Assembly (NCBI RefSeq): GCF_014203705.1
Contig: NZ_JACHJR010000001.1
Span: 2,604,001-2,668,000, forward strand
Source of the DNA: Kitasatospora gansuensis
GTDB taxonomy: Bacteria; Actinomycetota; Actinomycetes; Streptomycetales; Streptomycetaceae
Length of the DNA: 64,000 nt
Direction: 5' to 3'
Below, piece by piece: positions 54,360-62,500 of this stretch. Each line of letters begins with the position of its first letter. Position 1 is the first letter of the stretch. The translations under genes were made by a program, and so were the position numbers. The notes under the pieces were generated by a model. That model ran no database searches and had not been told where the DNA came from. It was given only the letters and a program-made list of their open reading frames with translations.

Positions 54360-55546
54360 AATGTGATCTCCAGCGGAAGGATTTCCAGCGTGCGCACGGT
54401 GGCGAGCTTCTTGTAGGTGGCCGGCTCCGCGAGCCGCAGCACCGCTCCGCGTTCGAGCAGTACGGTCAGCACCTCGCGCAGCAGCATATGGGCGAGGATC
54501 GAGCCTGAACAGGCATGTGCGCCGTATCCGAACGTCAGGTGGTGGTTGGGCCACCGTCCGAGGTCGATCCGGTCCGGCTCGGTGAAGTGCGCGGGGTCCC
54601 GGTTGGCGGCCGCGAACATCATCAACACGCCCTGGCCGCGCAGGACCTGAACACCCGCCAGCTCGGTGTCGCGCACCGCCAGCCGGGTGGTGCCCTGGAT
54701 CGGCGCCTCGAAGCGGAAGAACTCGTGCGGGGCCCGGTCCAGCGTGACCGGGTCGCCCAGCTGCTCCTTGAGGATCCGCGGGTCGCGGGCCAGCGCGTGC
54801 AGGGCGTTGCCGAGCGAAGCGGGTACGGCGGTGAAGCCGTTCACCACCAGGGTGCGCAGCGAGTTCATGGTGGCCGCCCGCGGGATGCCGGCCTCGGTCG
54901 CCCGGTCCACCAACTCACGTAGCGGGGCGCCCGGTTCGAGCTCCTCCACCCAGGTCTCGATCAGGTCGGCGAGCTTGCCCTGGGCCTCGACCCCGGGCTT
55001 GCGGGCCGACGGCACCAGGCCGCCGTCCATCGCCTGGGTGATCGCGGCGGCGATCGGCCGGATCACGTCCAGCTCGAACTCGGGCAGGCCGAGCGCCTGC
55101 GGGATGAACCAGCGCGCCAGCGGCTCGGTGAACTCGGTGACCAGGTTGACCGGTCCGGCCGGCAGCGCGTCCAGCCGGGCCGCGATCTCGGCCCGGGCCC
55201 GCTTCGCCAGGCCGTCGCTGGCCATCTCCATCAGCGAGTGGGCCAGCACCCCGTAGATCCCGGTGTGCTCGGGCGGGTCGAAGGTGTGCACGCTCAGCGA
55301 GACGTCGGGCACGGTCTCCCCGGCCCGCCGCCAGTCGGCGGCGAAGTTCTCGTGGTCGAGCAGCACACGCTTGCAGTGCTCGTACGAGGTGAGCACCCAG
55401 CTGTCCAGCCGGTCGCTCCAGACCGGACCGCCCAGGGCCCGCAGGGCCTCGTACGTCGGGTACGGGTCCTTCAGCGTCTCCGGGTCCAGCGGGTCGTAAC
55501 GGTCGATCAGGTCGCTCTGCTCGGTCAGGCCGGTCAGGTCGGTCAT
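54356..55546 (-). CDS. cytochrome P450 (second of two), atypical I-helix
   Basis: This 396-residue P450 has heme-ligand Cys346 in FGYGAHACSG and the ExxR pair Glu275-Arg278 (EFFRFEAP). The I-helix motif, normally AGx(D/E)TT, reads NGFTAVP (236-242), so both the acid and the conserved Thr are missing. Loss of the acid-alcohol pair is seen in P450s that do not do simple hydroxylation. The N terminus (DPYPTYEALR, SDRLDSWVLT) closely parallels the P450 encoded 7 bp upstream, so the pair arose by duplication. It overlaps the exporter start by 4 bp. Likely role: a second oxidative step on the MRYDY-derived peptide, or an accessory partner. Not proven. Confidence 0.92.
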   Translation of the reverse strand: MTDLTGLTEQSDLIDRYDPLDPETLKDPYPTYEALRALGGPVWSDRLDSWVLTSYEHCKRVLLDHENFAADWRRAGETVPDVSLSVHTFDPPEHTGIYGVLAHSLMEMASDGLAKRARAEIAARLDALPAGPVNLVTEFTEPLARWFIPQALGLPEFELDVIRPIAAAITQAMDGGLVPSARKPGVEAQGKLADLIETWVEELEPGAPLRELVDRATEAGIPRAATMNSLRTLVVNGFTAVPASLGNALHALARDPRILKEQLGDPVTLDRAPHEFFRFEAPIQGTTRLAVRDTELAGVQVLRGQGVLMMFAAANRDPAHFTEPDRIDLGRWPNHHLTFGYGAHACSGSILAHMLLREVLTVLLERGAVLRLAEPATYKKLATVRTLEILPLEITF

Positions 55547-55553
55547 TCTCGGG

Positions 55554-56714
55554 TCAGCTCCCAGCGGTTCGAAAGGTGACGGGCAGTCGGTCCGGGTAGC
55601 GCAGCGTGGCGCGCGTCTCGCGTACGGGCGGTCCGGCCAGGCGGGGCGGGCGCGGTGCCCGGATCAGGCCGGTCACCAGGGCGCGGATGATGATCCGGGC
55701 GAGCATCGCGCCGGAACAGGCGTGCGGCCCCCAGCCCAGGGACAGGTGCCGGTTGGGGCTGCGGTCGAGCACCAGCTCGTCGGGCGAGGCGAACTGGGCG
55801 GGGTCGCGGTTGGCGGCGCCGAACAGCATCAGGACCAGCTGGCCGCGCTCGACCGTGACGTCGCCGATGGTGGTCCGCCGCACGCACGCCCGGGTGGTGC
55901 CCTGCACCGGGCTGTCGAACCGGAGCAGCTCGTCGACCCCGGTCTCCAGCAGCTTCGGGTCGCGCAGCCGCTCCAGTGCCTCCGGCCGCTCCAGCAGCGC
56001 CAGCACCGCGTTCGCGGCGGCGCCGACGGTGGTGCTGAATCCGGCCAGGAAGAGCACCCGGGAGCTGTTCCAGATCTCGCCCTCGGAGACCCCCGCCTGC
56101 GCCGCGCCCGCCAGCACCTGGGTCAGCAGGCCGGGCCCGCGGGTGGCGTGGTGCCACCCGGCGATCAGCTCGTTGATCTCCTTGCGCGCGGCCATCGCCG
56201 GCTCCAGCACCTCGGGCCGCAGCCCGGCGTCCATGCCGTGCACCAGCGCGTCCGACTGGGCGGCGAAATCGGCCACCGGCGGGATGTCGACACCCAGCAG
56301 CCGGCAGACCGCCGAGAGTGCCACCGGACGGGCCAGTTCGGCCGTGAAATCGAATTCTTCGGCCGTCGAGAATTTCTCCAGCAGTTCCGTGGTCTCGGCC
56401 AGCGCCATATCTCCGATATGGTCCAGATCCTGATCCCGGAATGCCGTGGTGAAAAGCCGACGAATAGGCGTGTGATCCGGCGGGTCGAGTGCCTGCATGC
56501 TCATCACCGTCGAAGCCGACTCGTGGCCGGCTCGCCGCCAGTCGCTGGCGAAGTTCGCGGCGTCCCCCAGGACGGCCCGGCAGTCCTCGTACCTGGTCAG
56601 CACCCAGGAGTCGAGCCGATCACTCCAGAACACCGGTGCGCTGTCACGGAGTTCGGAGTACGTCGGATAAGGGTCGGTCACCATGACCGCCGACAGCGGG
56701 TCATAGTCAGGCAC
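55554..56714 (-). CDS. cytochrome P450 (first of two), candidate peptide cross-linking enzyme
   Basis: This 386-residue P450 starts at GTG 56714 (MPDYDPLSAVMV) with GAGGGG 8 bases upstream. The ExxR is Glu262-Arg265 (ELLRFDSP) and the heme Cys333 is in LGWGPHACSG, where the usual Phe of FGxG is Leu. The I-helix is AGFSTT (224-229): the Thr is kept but the acidic residue is Ser. It is the first full-size gene after the 18-bp pentapeptide gene, with 78 bp and a hairpin between them. In biarylitide-type clusters the P450 in this position joins aromatic side chains of the minimal peptide. Here the partners would be Tyr3 and Tyr5 of MRYDY. The activity is inferred from this layout. Confidence 0.93.
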   Translation of the reverse strand: MPDYDPLSAVMVTDPYPTYSELRDSAPVFWSDRLDSWVLTRYEDCRAVLGDAANFASDWRRAGHESASTVMSMQALDPPDHTPIRRLFTTAFRDQDLDHIGDMALAETTELLEKFSTAEEFDFTAELARPVALSAVCRLLGVDIPPVADFAAQSDALVHGMDAGLRPEVLEPAMAARKEINELIAGWHHATRGPGLLTQVLAGAAQAGVSEGEIWNSSRVLFLAGFSTTVGAAANAVLALLERPEALERLRDPKLLETGVDELLRFDSPVQGTTRACVRRTTIGDVTVERGQLVLMLFGAANRDPAQFASPDELVLDRSPNRHLSLGWGPHACSGAMLARIIIRALVTGLIRAPRPPRLAGPPVRETRATLRYPDRLPVTFRTAGS

Positions 56715-56752
56715 GTGGGTGTCCCCTCGGAAGTTTATTGCAGAAGACAGGC

Positions 56753-56783
56753 GCGTGGCCCGGGCGTTCAGCCCGGGCCACGC
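56753..56783 (-). terminator. strong hairpin between the MRYDY gene and the first P450
   Basis: A perfect 13-bp GC-rich stem (56753-56765 with 56771-56783, 5-base loop) lies 9 bases past the pentapeptide stop. The minus-strand sequence after it is moderately T-rich (CTGTCTTCTG). It could terminate most transcripts or protect a short precursor mRNA, giving more peptide than enzyme. Confidence 0.65.
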
Positions 56784-56792
56784 CGTGAGTTA

Positions 56793-56810
56793 TCAGTAGT
56801 CGTAACGCAT
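56793..56810 (-). CDS. 18-bp gene for pentapeptide MRYDY, putative RiPP precursor
   Basis: The codons are ATG CGT TAC GAC TAC TGA. A strong purine-rich ribosome site (GGAGAGGGGGG) ends 6 bases before the ATG, and a likely promoter lies about 70 bp upstream. The peptide is far too short for gene finders. The layout (pentapeptide of form MRYxx, then a P450) is that of biarylitide genes, whose precursor is MRYYH with a Tyr-His cross-link made by one P450. Cittilin-type peptides carry Tyr-x-Tyr and Tyr-Tyr cross-links. Here Tyr3 and Tyr5 are spaced i, i+2 as in those products. Translation cannot be proven from sequence, but ribosome site, position and downstream P450s all agree. Confidence 0.8.
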   Translation of the reverse strand: MRYDY

Positions 56811-56876
56811 GTCGAACCCCCCTCTCCGGGCCGGTGACCACCGTGCTTTCAATTCCCCGCCGGTGGCCGTGTCCCA

Positions 56877-56905
56877 ACTATCACTCGGCTCGACAGCTGT
56901 CGCAA
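56877..56905 (-). promoter_or_regulatory. candidate promoter and palindromic operator of the MRYDY operon
   Basis: On the minus strand TTGCGA (56905-56900), a 17-base spacer and GATAGT (56882-56877) fit a vegetative promoter with four of six matches in each hexamer. The initiation site would be near 56870, leaving a 60-base leader. The 12-bp perfect palindrome CGACAGCTGTCG (56891-56902) overlaps the -35 region and could bind a repressor. Confidence 0.55.
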
Positions 56906-57239
56906 CTGTCATTTCGCGCCCGTCCGTTCGAATCGGGCGACGCTGTCCGGAATTGATCGGCGGAGATCACCCAGGGTCATGCCAAAGAGATACCGAAAGC
57001 AGGTTTGTCCGGCCGTAGGTCTGATATGCCCGATATCCACCGCCCCGTCATTCGCGGCCAATCCGGGCATACCCGGTGGAGCGGTCGGCCGGCCCCGGCC
57101 GGTGGCGCCTCACCCAACGTGTTTCGCGGCTCGGCGATTCGGCCCCGAAGCACCCTCCCCGCGACCGGACCCGCCGTATCCGATCTGACCCGTGCGCATC
57201 AAGCCTGGTGAGAGGCCCGATGGTGCTCCGGGCATGCCG
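56906..57239. other. intergenic region upstream of the MRYDY operon
   Basis: This stretch is part of a 487-bp gap with no full-size gene. A 69-codon plus-strand frame (56979-57188) has poor codon pattern and no family similarity. The A+T content is higher than in neighbours, fitting regulatory or recently acquired DNA. No regulator gene is seen. Confidence 0.4.
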
Positions 57240-57279
57240 AAGCCCCTGGCGCGGAACCACAGTTCCGCCCCAGGGGCTT
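57240..57279 (-). terminator. terminator of the SDR gene
   Basis: A perfect 10-bp stem (57240-57249 with 57270-57279) encloses an inner inverted repeat (CGGAACC/AGTTCCG), 18 bp past the SDR stop. Confidence 0.75.
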
Positions 57280-57297
57280 CACAGAACGAACGCTCGG

Positions 57298-57987
57298 TCA
57301 GCCGCCCGGGCGGACCGTGATCTCGGTGATCTCGGCGTCCCGGGGCAGGTCCAGCGCGGTGAGGATCGCGGTGACGACCGACTCCGGCGCGATCCAGCGG
57401 GACGGGTCGTACTCCTTGCCCTCCTGCTGATGCACCTTCACCTGCATCGCGGTGGCCGTCCGCCCCGGGTAGACCGAGGTGACCCGCACCCCGTGCCCGT
57501 GCTCCTCGGCCCGCAGCGCGTCCGCCAGCGCCCGCAGCCCGAACTTGCTGGCCGCGTACGCCCCCCAGGTGGCGTCGGCCCGCAGGCCGGCCCCGGAGTT
57601 GACGAAGAGCACGTGACCCCGGGCCTGCCGGATCGAGGGCAGCAGCAGCCGGGTGAGCTCGGCCGGCGCGACCAGGTTGACGTTCAGCTGCTCCTGCCAG
57701 CCCTTGACCGGCAGATCGCCGATCTCGCCGAGCTGGACCACGCCCGCGATGTGCAGGATCGAGTCCAGCTCGATCGGCAGCTCCTGCTGGCCGAGCGCCC
57801 AGGACAGCTTCGCCGGGTCGGCCAGGTTGCCGACCAGCGTCCGGCTGCCGGGGAAGCGGGCCCGCAGCTCGGCACCGCGCTTGGCGTCCCTGGCCAGCAG
57901 CCAGAGCTGCTCCCCGCGTTCGGCCAGCCGCTCGGCGACCACCGCGCCGATGCCGGAACCCGCTCCGGTGATCAGGTGAGCACCCAT
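57298..57987 (-). CDS. short-chain dehydrogenase/reductase
   Basis: This 229-residue classical SDR has the cofactor motif ITGAGSGIGAVVAERLAERG, the NxAG equivalent LHIAGVVQLG, catalytic Ser in FVNSGAGL, and YAASK with catalytic Tyr and Lys. It is likely NADPH-dependent, with no substrate evident. It starts at ATG 57987, sharing one base with the stop of the LOG-family gene, so the two are coupled. Confidence 0.9.
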   Translation of the reverse strand: MGAHLITGAGSGIGAVVAERLAERGEQLWLLARDAKRGAELRARFPGSRTLVGNLADPAKLSWALGQQELPIELDSILHIAGVVQLGEIGDLPVKGWQEQLNVNLVAPAELTRLLLPSIRQARGHVLFVNSGAGLRADATWGAYAASKFGLRALADALRAEEHGHGVRVTSVYPGRTATAMQVKVHQQEGKEYDPSRWIAPESVVTAILTALDLPRDAEITEITVRPGG

Positions 57988-58517
57988 CAGTTCTTCTCCT
58001 CCAACAGGGCCAGCGCCTCGGCCGGTTCGGCCGCGAAGCTGATCAGCTCGGCCAGCGGCCGGGGCAGGAAGCCCTCGGCGTCCATCCGCTCCAACTGGGT
58101 GCGCAACCCGCCGTAGAAGCCCTCGGTGTCGAGCACCACCACCGGCTTCTCGTGCATCGCGTGCTTCTTCAGCTCCAGCACCTCGGTGATCTCGTCCAGC
58201 GTCCCGAGCCCGCCGACCAGCACCACCAGGGCATCCGCCCGGGCCAGCAACTGCGCCTTCCGCTCGGCCAGGTCACGCGCCATCACCAGCTCGTCGGCGC
58301 CCTCGTACGTCTTGTGCGCCAGGAACTCCACCGAGATCCCGACCAGCCGCCCACCGGCCTCCTTGACCCCGTCGGCCAGCAGCCCCATCAGCCCGGCGTG
58401 CGAACCACCCCAGACCAGGGTGTGCCCACCGGCCCCGAGCAGGCGGGCGAACTCGGCGGCGGGGGCGGTGTACTTCTCGTCCAGCGAGTACGCGGAACAG
58501 AAAACAGTGATGTTCAT
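57987..58517 (-). CDS. LOG-family protein (TIGR00730 type)
   Basis: This 176-residue Rossmann-like protein begins MNITVFCSAYSLDEKY and contains the motif VLVGGLGTLDEITEVLELKK, matching the PGGxGTxxE nucleotide-binding signature except that Val-Gly replaces Pro-Gly at its start. LOG proteins cleave cytokinin riboside monophosphates or act as nucleotide N-glycosidases. The cellular role in streptomycetes is not settled. It is followed by the overlapping SDR gene. Confidence 0.9.
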   Translation of the reverse strand: MNITVFCSAYSLDEKYTAPAAEFARLLGAGGHTLVWGGSHAGLMGLLADGVKEAGGRLVGISVEFLAHKTYEGADELVMARDLAERKAQLLARADALVVLVGGLGTLDEITEVLELKKHAMHEKPVVVLDTEGFYGGLRTQLERMDAEGFLPRPLAELISFAAEPAEALALLEEKN

Positions 58518-58575
58518 AGTGCCCCCAGGTCTACCAGGTGCACTGCCCGCCGCCCACCTGGTTAGGAGACAGCCC

Positions 58576-59712
58576 TCAGGCGCTGACCCGGCGCCGCTCG
58601 GTGGTCGCGATGGTGGCCGAGCCGACCACCCGGGTGCCGTCGTAGAGCACGACGGCCTGGCCGGGGGCGATGCCCCGGGCGGGGGTGGCCAGTTGGACGT
58701 GGAGCTCGTCGTCGGTCAGCGTGGCGGTGACCGGGACCTCGTCGCCGTGGGCGCGGAGCTGGGCGGTGTAGGAGCCCTGGCCGGCCGGGGCCTCGCCGCA
58801 CCAGCGGGGGCGGATCGCGGTCAGGCCGAGCACGTCGAGCCCCTCGGCGGGGCCGACCGTGACGGTGTTGTTCACCGGTGAGATGTCGAGCACGTAGCGG
58901 GGCTTGCCGTCGGCGGCCGGGGTGCCGATCCGCAGGCCCTTGCGCTGGCCGATGGTGAAGCCGTACGCCCCGTCGTGCTCGCCGAGCTTGCTGCCGTCGG
59001 CGTCCACGATGTCGCCGGTGGCGGTGCCGAGGTGCTTGGCCAGGAAGCCCTGGGTGTCGCCGTCCGCGATGAAGCAGATGTCGTGGCTGTCCGGCTTCTT
59101 GGCGACGGCCAGGCCGCGCTGCTCGGCCTCCACCCGGATCAGGTCCTTGGTGGTGTCGCCGAGCGGGAAGAGCGAGTGCGCGAGCTGGTCGGCGTCGAGC
59201 ACCCCGAGCACGTACGACTGGTCCTTGGCCATGTCCACGGCGCGGTGCAACTGCCGCTCCCCGGACGGGAGATCGACGATCCGGGCGTAGTGCCCGGTGC
59301 AGACCGCGTCGAAGCCGAGCGCGATCGCCTTGTCCAGCAGCGCGGCGAACTTGATCTTCTCGTTGCAGCGCAGGCAGGGGTTCGGGGTCCGGCCGGCCGC
59401 GTACTCGGCGACGAAGTCGTCGATCACGTCCTCGCGGAACCGCTCGGCCAGGTCCCAGACGTAGAACGGGATGCCGATCACGTCGGCGGCCCGGCGGGCG
59501 TCCCGGGAGTCCTCGATGGTGCAGCAGCCCCGGGCGCCGGTCCGGAAGGACTGCGGGTTCGAGGACAGCGCCAGGTGCACGCCCGTCACCTCGTGCCCGG
59601 CCGCCACCGCCCGCGCGGCGGCCACGGCCGAGTCGACGCCGCCGGACATCGCCGCGAGCACGCGGAGCCGGCCATTGCCAGGGGACACGGGAGCACCGGG
59701 GAAATCAGTCAT
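58576..59712 (-). CDS. mnmA: tRNA-specific 2-thiouridylase
   Basis: This 378-residue enzyme makes s2U34 in Glu, Gln and Lys tRNAs. The PP-loop is [14 protein letters not shown] and the catalytic Cys pair is in [10 protein letters not shown]... and [12 protein letters not shown]. The C-terminal beta-barrel runs from about 240. The start ATG 59712 has no clear ribosome site, and the family consensus RVLAAMSGG begins 17 residues later, so an internal start is possible. It lies 21 bp downstream of the cysteine desulfurase that can supply sulfur. The Glu/Gln tRNAs in this window have C34 and are not its substrates. Confidence 0.95.
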   Translation of the reverse strand: MTDFPGAPVSPGNGRLRVLAAMSGGVDSAVAAARAVAAGHEVTGVHLALSSNPQSFRTGARGCCTIEDSRDARRAADVIGIPFYVWDLAERFREDVIDDFVAEYAAGRTPNPCLRCNEKIKFAALLDKAIALGFDAVCTGHYARIVDLPSGERQLHRAVDMAKDQSYVLGVLDADQLAHSLFPLGDTTKDLIRVEAEQRGLAVAKKPDSHDICFIADGDTQGFLAKHLGTATGDIVDADGSKLGEHDGAYGFTIGQRKGLRIGTPAADGKPRYVLDISPVNNTVTVGPAEGLDVLGLTAIRPRWCGEAPAGQGSYTAQLRAHGDEVPVTATLTDDELHVQLATPARGIAPGQAVVLYDGTRVVGSATIATTERRRVSA

Positions 59713-59733
59713 GATGCGGACAAGCCTACGTCG

Positions 59734-60918
59734 TCAACGACGCGCTGCGGCGGCGAGTCCGGCGTTCCGGGCCCTCAGCACGGCCGGGCCGATCGCGGCG
59801 GCCAGCGCGGCCACGTCGTCCCGGGTCGAGGTATGGCCCAGCGAGAACCGGAGCGAGGCCCGGGCCAGCAGCGGGTCGGCGCCCATCGCGAGCAGGACGT
59901 GGCTGGGCTGCGGGACGCCGGCCGAGCAGGCCGAGCCGGTGGAGCACTCGATGCCCTGGGCGTCCAGCAGCATCAGCAGCGCGTCGCCCTCGCAGCCGGG
60001 GAAGGAGAAGTGCGCGTTGGCGGGCAGCCGCCCGGCGGCCGTCGGATCGCCGTTCAGCACGGCGTCGGGCACCGCCCGGAGCACCTCGGCGACCAGCTCG
60101 TCCCGGAGCGCGGCGACCACCGCGGCGTGCTCGGCCCGGCGCTGCACCGCGAGCTCGGCGGCGGCGGCGAACCCGGCGGCGGCGGGCACGTCCAGCGTCC
60201 CGGACCGTACGTCGCGCTCCTGGCCGCCGCCGTGCAGCAGCGGCACCGGCGTGACGCCCCGGCCGAGCAGCAGCGCGCCGACCCCGTACGGGCCGCCGAC
60301 CTTGTGCCCGGTGACGGTCAGCGCGTCCAGCCCGGAATCGGCGAACGAGACCGGCACCTGGCCCAGCGCCTGCACCGCGTCGGCGTGCATCGGGATGCCG
60401 AACTCCCGTGCCACCGCGACGAGTTCGTGGATCGGCTGCAGGGTGCCGACCTCGTTGTTGGCCCACATCACGGTGACCAGGGCGACCGAGGACGGGTCCC
60501 GCTCGATCGCCTCCCGGAGCGCCTCGGGGTGCACCCGGCCGTAGCCGTCCACCGGCAGGTACTCGACCTGGGCGCCCTCGTGCTCGGAGAGCCAGTGCAC
60601 CGCGTCCAGCACCGCGTGGTGCTCGACCGGGCTGCACAGCACCCGGCGGCGGGCCGGGTCGGCGTCCCGGCGGGCCCAGTACAGGCCCTTCACCGCGAGG
60701 TTGTCGGACTCGGTGCCGCCACCGGTCAGCACGATCTCGCTGGGCCGCGCGCCGAGCGACTGCGCCAGCGACTCGCGGGACTCCTCGACCACCCGGCGGG
60801 CCCGGCGGCCGGCCGCGTGCAGGGAGGAGGCATTGCCGACCACCCCGAGGTGCGCGCTCATGGCGGCGATCGCCTCGGGCAGCATCGGGGTGGTGGCCGC
60901 GTGGTCGAGATAAGGCAT
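59734..60918 (-). CDS. cysteine desulfurase (NifS/IscS-like)
   Basis: This 394-residue PLP enzyme begins [20 protein letters not shown] from ATG 60918. The PLP-binding Lys is in [16 protein letters not shown] and the active-site Cys in [18 protein letters not shown]. The signatures TGGGTESDN and [14 protein letters not shown] are present. It provides persulfide sulfur, most likely to MnmA encoded directly downstream, and possibly to Fe-S assembly. Divergent from the IclR gene at 61026. Confidence 0.95.
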   Translation of the reverse strand: MPYLDHAATTPMLPEAIAAMSAHLGVVGNASSLHAAGRRARRVVEESRESLAQSLGARPSEIVLTGGGTESDNLAVKGLYWARRDADPARRRVLCSPVEHHAVLDAVHWLSEHEGAQVEYLPVDGYGRVHPEALREAIERDPSSVALVTVMWANNEVGTLQPIHELVAVAREFGIPMHADAVQALGQVPVSFADSGLDALTVTGHKVGGPYGVGALLLGRGVTPVPLLHGGGQERDVRSGTLDVPAAAGFAAAAELAVQRRAEHAAVVAALRDELVAEVLRAVPDAVLNGDPTAAGRLPANAHFSFPGCEGDALLMLLDAQGIECSTGSACSAGVPQPSHVLLAMGADPLLARASLRFSLGHTSTRDDVAALAAAIGPAVLRARNAGLAAAARR

Positions 60919-61025
60919 AGCGGCACAAGTGTAGGGGCCCGGCCGGTCACGATTTGGCCATTGCACCCTGTGCAACGCGCAGTTAGCCTCCTGGCTCAAC
61001 TCATCCGGTAAGGGGGCGCGGCGGA

Positions 61026-61847
61026 ATGTCGCAGACGGTGGACCGGGCGCTGACCATTCTGGCCTCGCTCGGCGACGGGCCCGCGTCCCTGGAACAGGCC
61101 GCCGCCCGGATCGGCGTGCACAAGTCCACCGCCCTCCGGCTGCTCCGCACGCTGCAGGAACACGGCCTGGTGGACCGCCAGCCGGACCAGCGCTACCGGC
61201 TCGGCGGCCGGCTGTTCTCACTGGCCCAGCAGGCCCTGGCGGGGATCGACGTCCGCCAGGTCGCCGCCCCGTTCCTGGCCTCGCTGAACGACCGGTACGG
61301 GCACACCGTGCAACTCGCGGTGCTGGACGCTGGCGAGGTGCTCTACCTCGACAAGGTGCAGAGCCGCTACCCCGACCGGCCCGGCACCTGGTCCGACCCG
61401 GCCGCCCGGATCGGACAGCGCGTCCCCGCGGTCGCCACCGCGGTCGGCAAGGTGCTGCTGGCGGATCTGCCGGAGGATCAGCTGACGGCCTTTCTGGACG
61501 TCCAGGAGTTCCCGGCCAGGACCAGCACCAGCATCCGCACCGCCGAGGAGTTCCGGGTCGAGCTGACCGCCGTACAGCGCCAGGGCTGGGCGGTCGACCA
61601 GGCCGAGTACCAGGAGACGGTGAACTGCATCGCCGCCCCGGTGGTCGGCCCCGAGGGCACCACGATCGCCGCCTGCTCGATGTCCGCCCCGGTCGGGGTG
61701 GCGCCGATCGCCGAGCTCAGCCGGCTGCTGCCCGAACTGCTCTGCACCGTCGAGGCGATCTCGCTGGCGTACGGCGGCTCGCCTACTCCTCGCTGGTGCG
61801 AGAACCGTTGCGGTGCCAAGCACGCGGCGCCCGCCAGCCGTACTTGA
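61026..61847 (+). CDS. IclR-family transcriptional regulator
   Basis: This 273-residue regulator starts at ATG 61026 with AAGGGGG upstream. The winged helix-turn-helix occupies about 1-60 ([20 protein letters not shown]) and the IclR effector domain about 75-250. The last 22 residues (from [13 protein letters not shown]) extend past the family domain and are encoded in the 65-bp overlap with the convergent channel gene. It is distinct from the NdgR protein at 3116. The targets are unknown. The divergent desulfurase gene is a possible one. Confidence 0.9.
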   Translation: MSQTVDRALTILASLGDGPASLEQAAARIGVHKSTALRLLRTLQEHGLVDRQPDQRYRLGGRLFSLAQQALAGIDVRQVAAPFLASLNDRYGHTVQLAVLDAGEVLYLDKVQSRYPDRPGTWSDPAARIGQRVPAVATAVGKVLLADLPEDQLTAFLDVQEFPARTSTSIRTAEEFRVELTAVQRQGWAVDQAEYQETVNCIAAPVVGPEGTTIAACSMSAPVGVAPIAELSRLLPELLCTVEAISLAYGGSPTPRWCENRCGAKHAAPASRT

Positions 61848-62442
61848 GCGCCAGCATCCGCAGCACGAACGCGGTCAGCGCCGAGGCGGTGCCGGACGCG
61901 GTGGTGAGCTGCCCGGCGCCGATCAGCACCACCACCATCGCCGAGCCGACCAGCGCGGGCACCGCGTAGATCTCCCGGTCCCAGCGCAGCAGCGCGGGCA
62001 TCTCGTGCGCCAGCACGTCCCGGATCACCCCGCCGCCGGCCGCGGTCAGCATGCCGAGCGCCATCGAGGACACCGCGCCAAGACCGTAGTCGTGCGCCTT
62101 CGCGGTGCCGGTGACGCAGAACAGGCCCAGGCCGAACGCGTCCAGGGTCTGCACGGCGCGGTTGATCCGCTCCACCTCGGGGTGCAGGAAGAACACCACC
62201 AGGGCGGCCAGCAGCGGGGTGACGAAGTACCCGAGATTGGTGAACGCCACCACCGGAGTGGCCCCGATCACCAGGTCACGCATCACCCCGCCGCCCAGCG
62301 CGGTCGCCTCGGCGAGCACACAGATGCCGAAGATGTCCATGTTCTTGCGGACCGCCAGCAGACCTCCGGACAGGGCGAACACGAAGATGCCGATCAGGTC
62401 CAGGGTCTGCTGCACATCGGGGGAGAAAAGCTGCGAAGTCAC
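61783..62442 (-). CDS. TRIC-type (UPF0126/YadS) membrane channel
   Basis: This 219-residue membrane protein has about seven helices in two repeats, each with a GGG motif: EATALGGGVMRDLVIG and LTAAGGGVIRDVLAH. The family forms trimeric cation channels related to animal TRIC. I chose GTG 62442 (MTSQLFSPDV), since GGTAAG is 8 bases upstream. TTG 62448 is the alternative. The C-terminal 20 codons overlap the convergent IclR gene. Confidence 0.9.
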   Translation of the reverse strand: MTSQLFSPDVQQTLDLIGIFVFALSGGLLAVRKNMDIFGICVLAEATALGGGVMRDLVIGATPVVAFTNLGYFVTPLLAALVVFFLHPEVERINRAVQTLDAFGLGLFCVTGTAKAHDYGLGAVSSMALGMLTAAGGGVIRDVLAHEMPALLRWDREIYAVPALVGSAMVVVLIGAGQLTTASGTASALTAFVLRMLALKYGWRAPRAWHRNGSRTSEE

Positions 62443-62500
62443 CGTCAATTCTTACCGCGCCGGTCACCCGTACGAGCACAGCCGCCCCGGTACGAGCCGG

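Noticed and set aside
54360..54554. Extended N terminus of the MFS protein reading into the P450 gene
   Set aside because: The sequence is Arg/Pro-rich and shadows the P450 coding frame. The MFS fold starts after 54359.
56979..57188. 69-codon plus-strand frame starting MPKRYRKQVC, divergent from the MRYDY operon
   Set aside because: Poor third-position GC, Pro-rich random composition and no strong ribosome site. Considered as a possible regulator or second precursor but not supported.
58576..60918. Idea that MnmA thiolates the tRNAs encoded in this window
   Set aside because: MnmA acts on U34, and these tRNAs have CTC and CTG anticodons (C34).
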